Positions 1-8,967 of a stretch of 64,000 nucleotides of DNA are shown here, in pieces; within the stretch, counting starts at the first letter, position 1, and each line of letters starts with the position of its first letter. The translations under genes and the position numbers were made by a program. Origin of the DNA: UBA11986 sp963734955 (GTDB lineage Bacteria; Bacteroidota; Ignavibacteria; UBA10030; UBA6906); contig CAVTJO010000006.1 in assembly GCA_963734955.1 (NCBI GenBank), positions 186,001-250,000 of the forward strand. The letters run 5' to 3'. The notes beneath the pieces are model-generated. The model made no database searches. It saw nothing but the letters and a program-made list of their open reading frames with translations, and was not told where the DNA came from.

Positions 1-362
1 CGACATTTTTTGTCACAGCAGGAACGTTTGGCCTGATGAGCGCGTATGGCTATGTCACGAAACGAGATCTGACAGGGCTAGGTGGGTTTCTCATGATGGG
101 GCTTGTTGGAATAATCCTGGCCTCGGTGGTCAATATGTTCTTCAACAACTCAACAGTCTACTGGATCACGACATACATCGGCGTGTTCATTTTCGTCGGG
201 CTGACGGCATATGACACGCAGAAGATCAAGCAGATGAGCGGTCTCGCGTTGGATGGCGGTGAGGTCGAGCAAAAGGGCGCGATCATGGGCGCCCTGCGAC
301 TCTACCTGGATTTCATAAATTTGTTCCTGCTCATGCTCAGGCTCATGGGAAACAGGAAGTAA
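1..362 (+). CDS. Bax inhibitor-1 (BI-1/YccA) family membrane protein, C-terminal part
   Basis: The gene runs in from the left edge; the first full codon is at position 3 and about 119 residues are visible. It reads as the C-terminal half of a BI-1/YccA family protein: a helix starting TFFVTAGTFG, a loop with KRDLTGLGG, further hydrophobic helices, and the family signature around GLTAYDTQKIKQM near the end, where the conserved Asp lies in the C-terminal pore-side helix. The family consists of inner-membrane proteins of about 230 residues with seven helices, linked to calcium leak and membrane-protease control (YccA binds FtsH). A methionine at position 36 is internal and not the real start. 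A hairpin terminator follows at 395. The family call is firm; its role here is not known. Confidence 0.88.
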   Translation, partial: TFFVTAGTFGLMSAYGYVTKRDLTGLGGFLMMGLVGIILASVVNMFFNNSTVYWITTYIGVFIFVGLTAYDTQKIKQMSGLALDGGEVEQKGAIMGALRLYLDFINLFLLMLRLMGNRK

Positions 363-394
363 TCACTCGTGGAGTCAAGTGGTGTTTCACTCAG

Positions 395-430
395 GAGCCG
401 ATCTGACTAACGGAGGGTCGGCTCTTTGTT
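395..430 (+). terminator. intrinsic terminator after the BI-1 gene
   Basis: Positions 395-403 (GAGCCGATC) pair with 416-424 (GGTCGGCTC), with one G-T-type wobble, around a 12-base loop. The tail TTTGTTTG follows. It ends the BI-1 transcript. Confidence 0.75.
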
Positions 431-520
431 TGTTCTTCACGCTGCAAAAAGTCGCGTGGCCCGGCTCCGGCCATTGTTGGCGATAATTCTCTGTTCGACG
501 ACCGCATTTTCAGGGGTACC

Positions 521-1882
521 ATGGAAAACAGGATTGAAAAGCTGAATCTGTTCTTTGATCAGGTCAAGACCATAACGTTCTGGCAACGTGTGTTTGGCTG
601 GAAATCGCTCCGGCGCCTGAGTTATGAGGCATACGAAGAATTCCGCGCGATCATAAATACCGTTGACCACCTTTCCAAGAAATCTGCGGAACTTACCAAC
701 TCCATCTCGGTTCTTCAGAATGACAATGATCATTTGAAAGAGAAGACTGCTGCCCTTGAGAACGACCTCAAACGCCGGGTCGAGCAGTCGGATGAAGATC
801 AATCGAAGATATCGGAAATGAAGGCGCAGATTGCCACAAAGGAGGAAGCAATCCGGCAAGCCGAGGCAGTGAAAGTGGAACAAGAGATGGAACTCTCCTC
901 GCTGAAGCAAAAGGCTGAACAACTCAGGCGGGATCTTTCCGATGCTGAACAAGAGAATGTCGCGTTCAGACAGAATGAAGGTAATCGCCAGAAGGATCAC
1001 GAGAGCAAAATCGTGGTGTTGACAAAAGAGATCGAACGCGTCGCCAATGAGAGGAACAAGGAAAACGAGGAACACCAACGGGAGGAGATCGAGAAACGTG
1101 AGTCGATGCGGGAGACGTGGGCAAGGCATCAGGAGAGCGTGAAGAATTCCATCAAGCTCATATGTCAGAAACATACAATAGAGTACGTCGACAATGTCCC
1201 GTTTAGGGGAAGTCCGGACAATACTGTCAGGATCTGCAATGAATTTGTCGTCTTTGATGCCAAGAGTCCTGCCTCTGACGATCTTGAGAATTTCCCGACC
1301 TACCTCAAGGCACAAACCGAGTCTGTCAGGAAATATGTGAATGAGGAAGGAGTGAGAAGAGACGTTTTTCTTGTCATTCCGTCCAATACGGTGGATGTTG
1401 TACAGCAGTACAGCTTCAACATGGCGGACTACAACGTATATCTTGTCACGCTGGATGTTCTTGAGCCGCTCATTCTCTCACTCAAGAAGATTGAGGATTA
1501 TGAGTTTGTGAATCAGCTGAGCCCGGACGAGCGGGAGAATATTTGCAGGATTGTCGGTAAATTCGCCCATCTGACAAAACGGAGAATCCAGATCGACCAT
1601 TTCTTCGCCTGGGAGTTTCTGGATGTCCTTACACGATGCAAGGTTGATCTTCCCCAGGAAATACTCGAACGAGTTATAGAGTTCGAGAAGTCCGAGAAGC
1701 TGAATCCCCCGCAGGAACGTCGGGCAAAACAGATACTCACAAAGGACCTCCAGTCGGATGCCGACAAAATCCGAAGGGAGGCTGAAGCAAAGGCAATCGT
1801 ATTCCCACCATCCCTTCAGGAGGATCTCAGAAACCTGCCTCTTTTTGAGGGTGACGCATCGGACTCGACCGGTCATGGATGA
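521..1882 (+). CDS. coiled-coil protein with RmuC-like C-terminal domain
   Basis: 453 residues. Residues 1-35 are mixed. Residues about 45-215 are a long charged coiled coil with heptad-like Leu/Glu/Lys pattern. Residues about 225-345 form an alpha/beta region containing NEFVVFDAKSP (Asp-x-Lys), then HFFAWEFL and helices. The order of coiled coil, a D-x-K strand, VFLVIPS and a later VYLVTLDVLEPLI strand resembles RmuC, a PD-(D/E)XK-fold protein that limits DNA inversions, but the match is distant and I see no full RmuC signature. The ATG at 521 has AGGGG just upstream. The gene stands alone after a terminator. There is no signal peptide or membrane helix, so it should be cytoplasmic. A structural coiled-coil protein without nuclease activity is the alternative. 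Confidence 0.7.
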   Translation: MENRIEKLNLFFDQVKTITFWQRVFGWKSLRRLSYEAYEEFRAIINTVDHLSKKSAELTNSISVLQNDNDHLKEKTAALENDLKRRVEQSDEDQSKISEMKAQIATKEEAIRQAEAVKVEQEMELSSLKQKAEQLRRDLSDAEQENVAFRQNEGNRQKDHESKIVVLTKEIERVANERNKENEEHQREEIEKRESMRETWARHQESVKNSIKLICQKHTIEYVDNVPFRGSPDNTVRICNEFVVFDAKSPASDDLENFPTYLKAQTESVRKYVNEEGVRRDVFLVIPSNTVDVVQQYSFNMADYNVYLVTLDVLEPLILSLKKIEDYEFVNQLSPDERENICRIVGKFAHLTKRRIQIDHFFAWEFLDVLTRCKVDLPQEILERVIEFEKSEKLNPPQERRAKQILTKDLQSDADKIRREAEAKAIVFPPSLQEDLRNLPLFEGDASDSTGHG

Positions 1883-1984
1883 CCGGAGAGACCTGGCAAA
1901 CGAACAGAGAGAGTGAGGTGTTGCCACGACTTGATGATTCCCGGATCAGAACAATCACATGAATCAGGCATAGGAGGAATAGTC

Positions 1985-2596
1985 TTGAAAATCGAACGCT
2001 ATCTTGTTGCCGCTCTGGTTGTGGGGGTCACGACGTTGTTTCTCAGCTGCGGTCAGTCCAAAACCGTCAGTCGCGTTGAACCCACCACCACCATCGATTT
2101 GAGCGGGGACTGGAATGACACCGATTCGCGTCTGGTTGCCGAAGAGATGATCAAGGATGTGATGAGCAAGCCGTGGCTCGGTCAATACACGGGGGCAAAG
2201 AGCAAGAACCCGGATGTTATTGTTGGAACGGTCAAGAACCGCACCAGTGAGCACATTGCCACGGTCACTTTCATCAAGGATCTTGAGCGCGAGCTCATCA
2301 ACTCCGGCCGTGTGAACTTTGTGGCGAACAAGGAAGAACGCAGCGAGGTACGCGAAGAGAGGGCTGATCAACAGGAAAACGCGTCCGCGGAATCGATGAA
2401 GAAGTTCCAGCAGGAGACCGGCGCTGATTTCATGCTCCGGGGGGACATCTCCAGCATTGTGGATCAGGACGGCGGAGAGAAGGTGAAGTTCTACCAGGTG
2501 AACCTCGAGCTCGTGAACATCGAGACCAATCAAAAGGTGTGGATTGGTGACAAGAAGATCAAGAAACTGGTCTCTCAAAGCGGCTCAAAGTTCTGA
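1985..2596 (+). CDS. LpoB-like penicillin-binding-protein activator lipoprotein
   Basis: Starts at TTG 1985, chosen because AGGAGGAA lies 5 bases upstream and the result begins with a clean lipoprotein signal (residues 1-22, lipobox LFLSC). The upstream ATG at 1913 would bury the signal. The mature part has DLSGDWND, the helix DSRLVAEEMIKDVMS, then NRTSEHIATVTFIKDLERELINSG and the strand GADFMLRGDISS, which is the LpoB/COG3417 layout. In E. coli LpoB is an outer-membrane lipoprotein that reaches through peptidoglycan to stimulate PBP1B. The next gene, 20 bases downstream, is a COG3014-like lipoprotein, a pairing also known in gammaproteobacteria. The family is fairly sure; the PBP partner here is unknown. 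Confidence 0.8.
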   Translation: MKIERYLVAALVVGVTTLFLSCGQSKTVSRVEPTTTIDLSGDWNDTDSRLVAEEMIKDVMSKPWLGQYTGAKSKNPDVIVGTVKNRTSEHIATVTFIKDLERELINSGRVNFVANKEERSEVREERADQQENASAESMKKFQQETGADFMLRGDISSIVDQDGGEKVKFYQVNLELVNIETNQKVWIGDKKIKKLVSQSGSKF

Positions 2597-2616
2597 TTTC
2601 TTCGGAGTCTGATCTG

Positions 2617-3960
2617 ATGTTATTGTTCAGAAATCCTGTGAAAGCGCCGTGGCTGGGTGTCGCGGCGCTTTCCTTTTTCCTTGTGTCCTGCGGTCCGTCG
2701 ACGCAGTTTTACCGGGAGGTGGACGATTACGCGTCACAGGGGAACTATGGGAAGGCAGTTGAGGAAGTCAAAGACAATGAGGGGTCATACGGTGACAAGA
2801 GTACTGTCCTTTACAAGCTCGATCTCGGTGCACTCTACCATTATGCAGGCGACCCGGATTCCAGCAACAAGTACCTGTTTGCGGCGGAGAAGGAAATCGA
2901 TGACCTCTATACGAAGAGTGTGAGCCTTACCGCACTCTCATTCGTTCTGAATGACAACGTCATCCCTTACGAGGGGGAAGATTTTGAAAAGGTCCTGGTG
3001 AATGTGTTCCTTGCCCTGAACTTTGCCTCGGAAGGCATGGATGATGATGCGCTTGTCGAGGCGAGGAAGGTGGATTTGAAACTGCGTGAATACGCGCGGC
3101 AGTACGACGGGAAAAACAGGTACCAGGATGATGCGTTCATCCGATACATAGCCGGTGTTCTCTATGAAAACGACGGGGAGATGAACGATGCCTTTATTTC
3201 GTACAAGAAGTCCTTTGAAGCGTATGAGACGTATGAGAAGGAGTATCATACGAAAGCTCCGACCTTTCTTGTTGACGACCTCGTTCGCACCGGAACATAT
3301 CTGTCCTTTGATGACGACGTGGAAACATTCAAGAAGCTGGGAGGGCGTGAGGCTGATAACGCAGAGGAACGCATGGGGGGTATCGTTGTCGTCGCATACG
3401 CGGGGAAAGGTCCGATCAAGATTGAAGAGAGGCCAACGGTCACGATCCCCGATACATCGGGGACGCTTCACACATTTCAGATTGCATTGCCGAAATTCGT
3501 TCCGCGGCATCACCCCGGACGTTCATACGATGTGGCCCTTGTCTCCGACCGGGACACGTTGAAGGCTGAAACAGAGGTTGCCGAGGACATCACCGCGATT
3601 GCCGGGAAGGCGCTGGAGGATCGTCTTGGCCTCATTTATCTCAAGAGTGGCGGAAGAGCACTCGCAAAGTTCCTGGCGTCGGAGAAAGCGAAGAAGGACG
3701 TCACGGAAGGAAGTGAGAGCAAGGTGAAAAACTTCTTCGCGAGCCTTGCCATTGATTTGGCGGTAGGGCTTTCCGAACAGGCTGATACCCGTTCGTGGCG
3801 AACACTGCCGGCGGAAGTCCAGTTGGCCCGATTGAGTTCCCCTGCCGGTCAGTATACGCTCTCTGTCGTGTCGTCCGATGGAGGGTACGAATTGAAAGGC
3901 GTGACTGTTGACGTGAAGCCGGGTAAAACCTCCTTCGTTATTGCAGATGATCTTCGTTAG
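2617..3960 (+). CDS. COG3014-like TPR-type lipoprotein
   Basis: 447 residues with an N-terminal signal ending in a lipobox (FFLVSC), so probably a lipoprotein. Residues about 30-240 are helical repeats of TPR character: a GNYGKAVEEV repeat, a DLGALYHYAGD repeat, then ALNFASEGMDDDALVEARKV and YIAGVLYENDGEMNDAFISY. The C-terminal half is mixed alpha/beta with VVVAYAGKGPIKIEERPTV and KALEDRLGLIYLKSGGRALA. This matches uncharacterised COG3014 lipoproteins, which often sit beside LpoB. It follows the LpoB-like gene by 20 bases and likely shares its transcript. The inferred role is a partner in envelope or peptidoglycan work; no direct function is known. Confidence 0.75.
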   Translation: MLLFRNPVKAPWLGVAALSFFLVSCGPSTQFYREVDDYASQGNYGKAVEEVKDNEGSYGDKSTVLYKLDLGALYHYAGDPDSSNKYLFAAEKEIDDLYTKSVSLTALSFVLNDNVIPYEGEDFEKVLVNVFLALNFASEGMDDDALVEARKVDLKLREYARQYDGKNRYQDDAFIRYIAGVLYENDGEMNDAFISYKKSFEAYETYEKEYHTKAPTFLVDDLVRTGTYLSFDDDVETFKKLGGREADNAEERMGGIVVVAYAGKGPIKIEERPTVTIPDTSGTLHTFQIALPKFVPRHHPGRSYDVALVSDRDTLKAETEVAEDITAIAGKALEDRLGLIYLKSGGRALAKFLASEKAKKDVTEGSESKVKNFFASLAIDLAVGLSEQADTRSWRTLPAEVQLARLSSPAGQYTLSVVSSDGGYELKGVTVDVKPGKTSFVIADDLR

Positions 3961-4062
3961 CTCTGCCGCACCATAATCGTTAGAGATTTCTCCTCTTATC
4001 GCCTGGTTGGGCCCGGGTCTCCCGGCGACGGTATTCTGGAACGAGATCAGTCGCTGCCTCTC

Positions 4063-4091
4063 TTGGAGTTTGTCAGCAATTCGATTATATT
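4063..4091 (+). promoter_or_regulatory. promoter for glgB
   Basis: TTGGAG (4063-4068), a 17-base spacer, then TATATT (4086-4091). Start of transcription is expected near 4098, about 50 bases before glgB. Confidence 0.55.
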
Positions 4092-4148
4092 TTCCCGTGC
4101 AGCGTCCTTCACATTCTTCCTTGTTGTTCGACTACCAGACCTCGCTCT

Positions 4149-6356
4149 ATGAAGACAACGGCTCCGGTTGACGAAGTATACCAGGTCATTCACACCGATC
4201 ATCCTGATCCGTTCAGCGTGCTCGGACCTCATCTTGTAAAAGAGAAGGGTGGAACCGCCCTCGCTGTACGGGCGTTCATCCCGGACGCCGAGACTCTGAG
4301 CGTCATTCTCGCTTCTGCAAAGAGCGGAGGAAAAGAATATGCAATGGAGAGAGTTCATGACGCGGGGTTCTTCGAGGTTGTCATTCCGAGAAAAACGGTC
4401 TCGCGATACCAACTGAAGAAGACAACATCATCGGGCAACGTTGAAGTGTTCAACGACTCGTATTCCTTCCTGCCCACGTTGTCGGAAACAGATCTGTACC
4501 TGTTCAACAAAGGGGATCATCATCGGGTCTACGAGAAGCTCGGTGCCCATTTCGTGAAGGTCGATGGGGTTGGTGGAGTGCAGTTTGCAGTATGGGCTCC
4601 GTCGGCGCGAAGCGTGAGTGTGATCGGGAATTTCAACGACTGGGATCGGCGGAAACATGCGATGCGCGTCCTTGGCTCATCCGGCATATGGGAGATTTTC
4701 ATTCCGGGATTGGCGGAAGGCGCACTGTACAAGTTCCATGTCAAGACGCAGCAGGGGTTTGTCATGGACAAGGCAGACCCGTATGGTTTTGAAATGGAAC
4801 TGAGACCAAGAACTGCCTCGAAGGTAAATTTCCTGGACCACTTTCAATGGTCTGACGATGCATGGATTCAGCACCGCGCAGCGTCAAACCTTTCCGAAAG
4901 CCCCATCGCGGTGTATGAGGTACACCTTGGGTCATGGCAACGCGGAGAAGATAACAGGTGGCTTACCTACCGCGAGATTGCGGACAGGCTCATTGAATAC
5001 GTAAAGAAGATGGGTTACACACACGTTGAGCTCATGCCGGTGATGGAGCATCCCTTTGACGGATCATGGGGATACCAGGTAACAGGATACTATGCACCGA
5101 CGAGCAGGTTCGGATCACCCGATGATCTCATGTTCCTTGTCGATTGCTGCCACCGAAACGGGATTGGTGTCATCCTGGACTGGGTGCCTGCGCACTTCCC
5201 GAAGGACATGTACGCTCTTGCCCAGTTTGATGGGACGCATCTCTATGAACACGCCGATCCCCGGAAGGGTGAACATCAGGACTGGGGCACCTACATCTTC
5301 AACTACGGTCGGCATGAAGTGAAGAATTTCCTGGCGAGCAATGCATTGTTCTGGATCGACAAGTATCATGTCGATGGCCTGCGCATCGACGCCGTAGCCT
5401 CAATGCTGTATCTTGATTACTCACGAAAAGAAGGAGAGTGGCTTCCAAACCAATACGGTGGTCGGGAGAATATCGAAGCGATCGACTTCATCAAGCATGT
5501 GAACGGACTTGTCCACCACTACTACCCCGGTGTCCTCACCATTGCCGAGGAGTCCACGTCCTGGACCGGAGTGACAGCATCGCTCGCCAGCGGGGGACTC
5601 GGGTTCGATCTGAAATGGAACATGGGCTGGATGCATGACATGCTCGAATACTTCACGAAAGATCCAATCTACAGGACTCATCATCACCGCAATCTTACGT
5701 TTGCGCTCCTCTATGCGTTCAGCGAACGATTTCTTCTGCCACTTTCGCACGACGAGGTCGTTCATGGAAAGGGCGCGCTGCTCGCGAAGATGCCCGGCGA
5801 TATCTGGCAGAAATTTGCCAATCTCCGGTTGCTCCTCGGTTTGATGTATGGGTTTCCCGGAAAGAAACTTCTCTTTATGGGGGGTGAGATCGGACAGTGG
5901 AACGAATGGAATCATGAGCGGGGTCTCGACTGGCATTTGCTTGAACACGATACCCATGTGGGGCTGTCCCTCTGGATGCAGGATCTCAACAGGCTGTGTG
6001 CGCATCAACCATCCCTCCACGAGGTGGACTTCGAGTACACGGGTTTCGACTGGATCGATTTCCAGGACGCCGCAAGCAGCATCATCGCATTTGAGCGCAA
6101 AGCAAAGAACCCCGACGATGCGATCATCGCGGTGTACAACTTCACTCCCGTTCCACGGCAGGGATACCGTATAGGTGCCCGGGCCGCCGGAATGTACAAG
6201 GAGTTGCTGAATAGCGACGCAGCAGTATATGGCGGCAGCAATATGGGAAACAACGGGGAGGTGCGATCCCAGCCGATTCCCCATCACGGGCGGGACCATT
6301 CGCTGTCATTGGTATTGCCGCCTCTCGGAGCATTGTTCCTGAAGCTTCAGTCGTAA
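4149..6356 (+). CDS. glgB: 1,4-alpha-glucan branching enzyme
   Basis: 735 residues, the usual length for GlgB with two N-terminal CBM48-type domains (about 10-105 and 125-235; the second has FAVWAPSARSVSVIGNFNDW) before the GH13 barrel. Catalytic motifs visible: HFPKD and GLRIDAVASMLYLDY (nucleophile Asp in RIDAV), TIAEEST (acid/base Glu), and LSHDEVVHGKG (transition-state Asp). The C-terminal beta domain ends in ALFLKLQ. The enzyme makes alpha-1,6 branches in glycogen in the cytoplasm. No other glycogen gene is next to it; the downstream VOC gene starts 34 bases later. A promoter is visible at 4063. Confidence 0.97.
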   Translation: MKTTAPVDEVYQVIHTDHPDPFSVLGPHLVKEKGGTALAVRAFIPDAETLSVILASAKSGGKEYAMERVHDAGFFEVVIPRKTVSRYQLKKTTSSGNVEVFNDSYSFLPTLSETDLYLFNKGDHHRVYEKLGAHFVKVDGVGGVQFAVWAPSARSVSVIGNFNDWDRRKHAMRVLGSSGIWEIFIPGLAEGALYKFHVKTQQGFVMDKADPYGFEMELRPRTASKVNFLDHFQWSDDAWIQHRAASNLSESPIAVYEVHLGSWQRGEDNRWLTYREIADRLIEYVKKMGYTHVELMPVMEHPFDGSWGYQVTGYYAPTSRFGSPDDLMFLVDCCHRNGIGVILDWVPAHFPKDMYALAQFDGTHLYEHADPRKGEHQDWGTYIFNYGRHEVKNFLASNALFWIDKYHVDGLRIDAVASMLYLDYSRKEGEWLPNQYGGRENIEAIDFIKHVNGLVHHYYPGVLTIAEESTSWTGVTASLASGGLGFDLKWNMGWMHDMLEYFTKDPIYRTHHHRNLTFALLYAFSERFLLPLSHDEVVHGKGALLAKMPGDIWQKFANLRLLLGLMYGFPGKKLLFMGGEIGQWNEWNHERGLDWHLLEHDTHVGLSLWMQDLNRLCAHQPSLHEVDFEYTGFDWIDFQDAASSIIAFERKAKNPDDAIIAVYNFTPVPRQGYRIGARAAGMYKELLNSDAAVYGGSNMGNNGEVRSQPIPHHGRDHSLSLVLPPLGALFLKLQS

Positions 6357-6390
6357 GTGAATGCAAGCCCCGTTGGTGAAGGAGGATGAA

Positions 6391-6717
6391 ATGACGTTTG
6401 ACCACGTTGCGCTAAATGTCAAGGATATCCGAAAATCGGTGGAATGGTACAAGTCCAACCTCGAGGCCGCGGTTGTGTATGAAGATGCAACGTGGGCGTT
6501 GCTGGATGTTGGTGGTGGCAAGATCGCCCTGACCCTGCCGCAACAACACCCCGGACACGTTGCGTTCGACGTCGGCGCCTCTCCGACGGAGGAATTCCTG
6601 AAAACCGCCAGAAAGCACCGCGATGGATCGCTCTCAAAGTATGGTGTCGACCCGGATGGGAATGCGATCGAATGGATTTACTATCCTGAACAAGTAACGC
6701 GTGAGAAGAACCTATGA
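6391..6717 (+). CDS. VOC (glyoxalase/bleomycin-resistance fold) family protein
   Basis: 108 residues from ATG 6391, preceded by GAAGGAGG at good spacing; the in-frame ATG at 6361 lacks this. Features of the vicinal-oxygen-chelate fold: FDHVALNVKDIRKSVEWYK at the start (metal His in DHVAL), GHVAFDV in the middle (second His), and DPDGNAIEWIYYP at the end (metal Glu). The usual betaalphabetabetabeta modules are short but complete. Substrate cannot be told from sequence. It overlaps the next gene by 4 bases (ATGA), so the two are translationally coupled. Confidence 0.85.
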   Translation: MTFDHVALNVKDIRKSVEWYKSNLEAAVVYEDATWALLDVGGGKIALTLPQQHPGHVAFDVGASPTEEFLKTARKHRDGSLSKYGVDPDGNAIEWIYYPEQVTREKNL

Positions 6718-7625
6718 GAATCGTTGTCGCAGGTGGAAGCGGCTTCGTCGGTCGGACCTTGGTTCCCGGGCTTCTCACCGAGGGACACCACGTTGCAGTT
6801 TTGACCAGAGATCCGGACTCGACACGGCAGACAACGGATGGCCGTGTGACGATCGCGCAATGGGATGGCAAGAATCCAGGCCCATGGTTAGAGCACATCG
6901 ATGGTGCGGATGCGGTGCTCAATTTCGCGGGGGAGTCCATCGGCGGTAAACGCTGGTCTGCGAAACAGAAGAGGCGTATTGTCGAAAGTCGGTTCAATGC
7001 GACAAGCGCAATTGTTGATGCGATTGGCAAGGCAACAGGGAGACCTTCCGTGCTGATCAACGCATCCGCGGTCGGCTTCTATGGACCTGTCGGGCAAGGC
7101 GATGTGGTGGAGGAGTACCCTCGAGGGGATACATTTTTGAGCGAGACTGTCGACCAGTGGGAAACGGTGGCGCGGACTGCCGGGAAGTTCAACGTTAGGG
7201 TTGTATTACTTCGGAGTGGCGTTGTGCTTGGAAAGGGTGGCGGCGCTCTTGAGAGGATGCTTGCTCCCTTCAAGATGTTCGTGGGTGGACCACTGGGTTC
7301 AGGACGTCAATGGTTTCCCTGGGTTCACGTGGATGATCTTGTGGGCGTTGTTCTATTCGCTCTGGCAAACGACGATGTTGCCGGTCCGGTCAATGTCGCT
7401 GCGCCGCAGTCTCTGACGATGCGGGAATTCTGCAGTGAACTTGGCAATGCAATGCATCGCCCCTCGTGGGCTCCCGTCCCGGGGTTCGTTCTCAAGATGG
7501 TGTTGGGGGAAATGTCTGAGATGGTTCTCACCGGGCAGCGAGTTGTCCCGAAGGCGCTTGAGCGTCACGGCTATGTGTTCAAGTTTCCACAGATAGCTCC
7601 TGCTCTTGCAGACATTCTGAGGTAG
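6714..7625 (+). CDS. TIGR01777 family NAD(P)-binding epimerase (YfcH/SDR39U1-like)
   Basis: 303 residues. Rossmann signature near the N-terminus (VAGGSGFVGRTL), then the family marker VLNFAGESIGGKRWSAKQKR and a C-terminal segment with PVPGFVLKMVLGEMSEMVL. This is the YfcH-like branch of atypical short-chain dehydrogenases, widespread in bacteria and as SDR39U1 in animals, without an assigned substrate. The start codon overlaps the stop of the VOC gene by 4 bases, so the pair forms an operon with glgB upstream. Family assignment is secure, the reaction is not. Confidence 0.9.
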   Translation: MRIVVAGGSGFVGRTLVPGLLTEGHHVAVLTRDPDSTRQTTDGRVTIAQWDGKNPGPWLEHIDGADAVLNFAGESIGGKRWSAKQKRRIVESRFNATSAIVDAIGKATGRPSVLINASAVGFYGPVGQGDVVEEYPRGDTFLSETVDQWETVARTAGKFNVRVVLLRSGVVLGKGGGALERMLAPFKMFVGGPLGSGRQWFPWVHVDDLVGVVLFALANDDVAGPVNVAAPQSLTMREFCSELGNAMHRPSWAPVPGFVLKMVLGEMSEMVLTGQRVVPKALERHGYVFKFPQIAPALADILR

Positions 7626-7780
7626 GAGCTGTTTCCGATGCGAAATGTTTTTATGAGATTCCGGCTGTCGCCGCCCCGGGGGAACTTCTCTTTCCGTTTG
7701 TGATGTTCTAAGTGTGGGTTCTTTGTGTGGTGGTAATGTGGACATTCAACTTTTTGAATCTTAATACGGAAGGATTCGCT

Positions 7781-8647
7781 GTGAATACAATGAAGACGTT
7801 CTTCCTGATGGCTCTGCTGACAGTGTTGCTGGTGTTTGTCGGCGGCTTTCTCGGAGGTCAGAATGGAATGTATATTGCGTTTGCTTTTGCACTAATCATG
7901 AACTTTGGTTCGTACTGGTTCAGCGACAAGATAGTTCTGCGGATGTATGGGGCCACCCAGGTGCAGCAGAACGATCACCCGGCCCTTTTTGGAATTGTTG
8001 ATGAGCTTCGCCAACGCGCTGGATTGCCCATGCCAAAAATATACATCATCCCATCGGCGCAGCCGAACGCGTTTGCAACCGGGCGCGATCCGGAACATGC
8101 TGCCGTGGCGGTGAGTGAGGGCATTCTGCGCCTGCTTTCCGACGACGAACTTCGCGGTGTCATCGGACACGAGCTTTCGCATGTCAAACATCGGGATATT
8201 CTCATTGGTACTATTGCGGCGACCGCCGCGGGGGCCATTAGCATGCTTGCGAACATGGCACAGTGGGCTTTCATGTTTGGTGGCGGGAGGGGCTCCAATG
8301 ACAGAGACGGCGGCAGTCCGGCCGCTGGATTGGTGATGATGATTGTCGCTCCGATTGCGGCAATGATGATCCAAATGGCGATATCGCGATCACGCGAGTT
8401 CCTTGCTGACGAAGGCGGTGCAAAGCTCTCAGGCAATCCTCTTTCCCTTGCCAACGCCCTGCGACGTCTGGACTCTGCCGCGCATGCAATTCCTATGAAC
8501 GCCTCTCCGGCGACTGCCCACATGTTCATCGTGAACCCGCTCGCGGGCGGCGGATTGATGAAACTCTTCAGTACTCATCCTCCAATGGAAGAACGGATCG
8601 CGCGTCTTGAAGCGATGGTGTACGGCAGTGCGGCCCTGCAATCGTAA
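7781..8647 (+). CDS. htpX: zinc metalloprotease HtpX (M48B)
   Basis: 288 residues from GTG 7781, chosen because GGAAGGA lies 6 bases upstream; an in-frame ATG at 7790 is the other option. Two N-terminal membrane helices (residues 5-25 and 30-50), then the zinc motif HELSHVKH (two His ligands and catalytic Glu), two more helices around the glycine-rich FGGGRGSND segment, and the third-ligand region SRSREFLADEGGA. HtpX is an inner-membrane endopeptidase for damaged membrane proteins that backs up FtsH. The stop codon is followed at once, in the same frame, by remains of a T9SS sorting domain (next feature). Confidence 0.95.
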   Translation: MNTMKTFFLMALLTVLLVFVGGFLGGQNGMYIAFAFALIMNFGSYWFSDKIVLRMYGATQVQQNDHPALFGIVDELRQRAGLPMPKIYIIPSAQPNAFATGRDPEHAAVAVSEGILRLLSDDELRGVIGHELSHVKHRDILIGTIAATAAGAISMLANMAQWAFMFGGGRGSNDRDGGSPAAGLVMMIVAPIAAMMIQMAISRSREFLADEGGAKLSGNPLSLANALRRLDSAAHAIPMNASPATAHMFIVNPLAGGGLMKLFSTHPPMEERIARLEAMVYGSAALQS

Positions 8648-8838
8648 GCTGCCAGCCATGTAAGCGTTGAGGTATTCAACATATGGGAGAACGAATTGGC
8701 CTTTTGGTGAATGAGGTGATGGCACCTGGTCGCTATGCAGTTGATTTTAATGGCGAACGCATCCGAGTGGCTTGTATTTTTATCGGATGAAGGCATCATC
8801 ATTCATGGCGGTCCGGCGGCACGATGCTGATGAAATAG
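8648..8838 (+). pseudogene. decayed T9SS type A C-terminal sorting domain
   Basis: Translating in shifting frames gives a full sorting tail in four pieces. 8648-8683 reads AASHVSVEVFNI. 8686-8763 reads GERIGLLVNEVMAPGRYAVD then FNGERI. 8766-8819 reads SGLYFYRMKASSFMAVRR. 8821-8838 reads TMLMK and a stop. Joined, this matches the family pattern seen intact at 13915-14207 (strand, LGxE, V..L.....AG.Y...f....SG.YFYrl..g.f....rMlL.K). At least three frame changes occur in 190 bases, and no upstream passenger domain is left: the first codon follows the htpX stop. It is a remnant, not an expressed gene. Positions 8839-8967 hold nothing I recognise. Confidence 0.75.
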
Positions 8839-8967
8839 GTTCACCACGCGGATTGTGACGATGGGGAATGTTTTCGACCGTATCCTTGTTCCCAACCATG
8901 AGACAAGCCGTCTTCTCTCAGGTTCTCACGTACTCGCCACAATCGTTCTCTGAGACAACATCGCAAG

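Noticed and set aside
437..1315. 292-residue open frame on the minus strand
   Set aside because: Antisense to the coiled-coil gene; Leu/Phe-rich composition is the mirror of a Glu/Lys-rich coiled coil.
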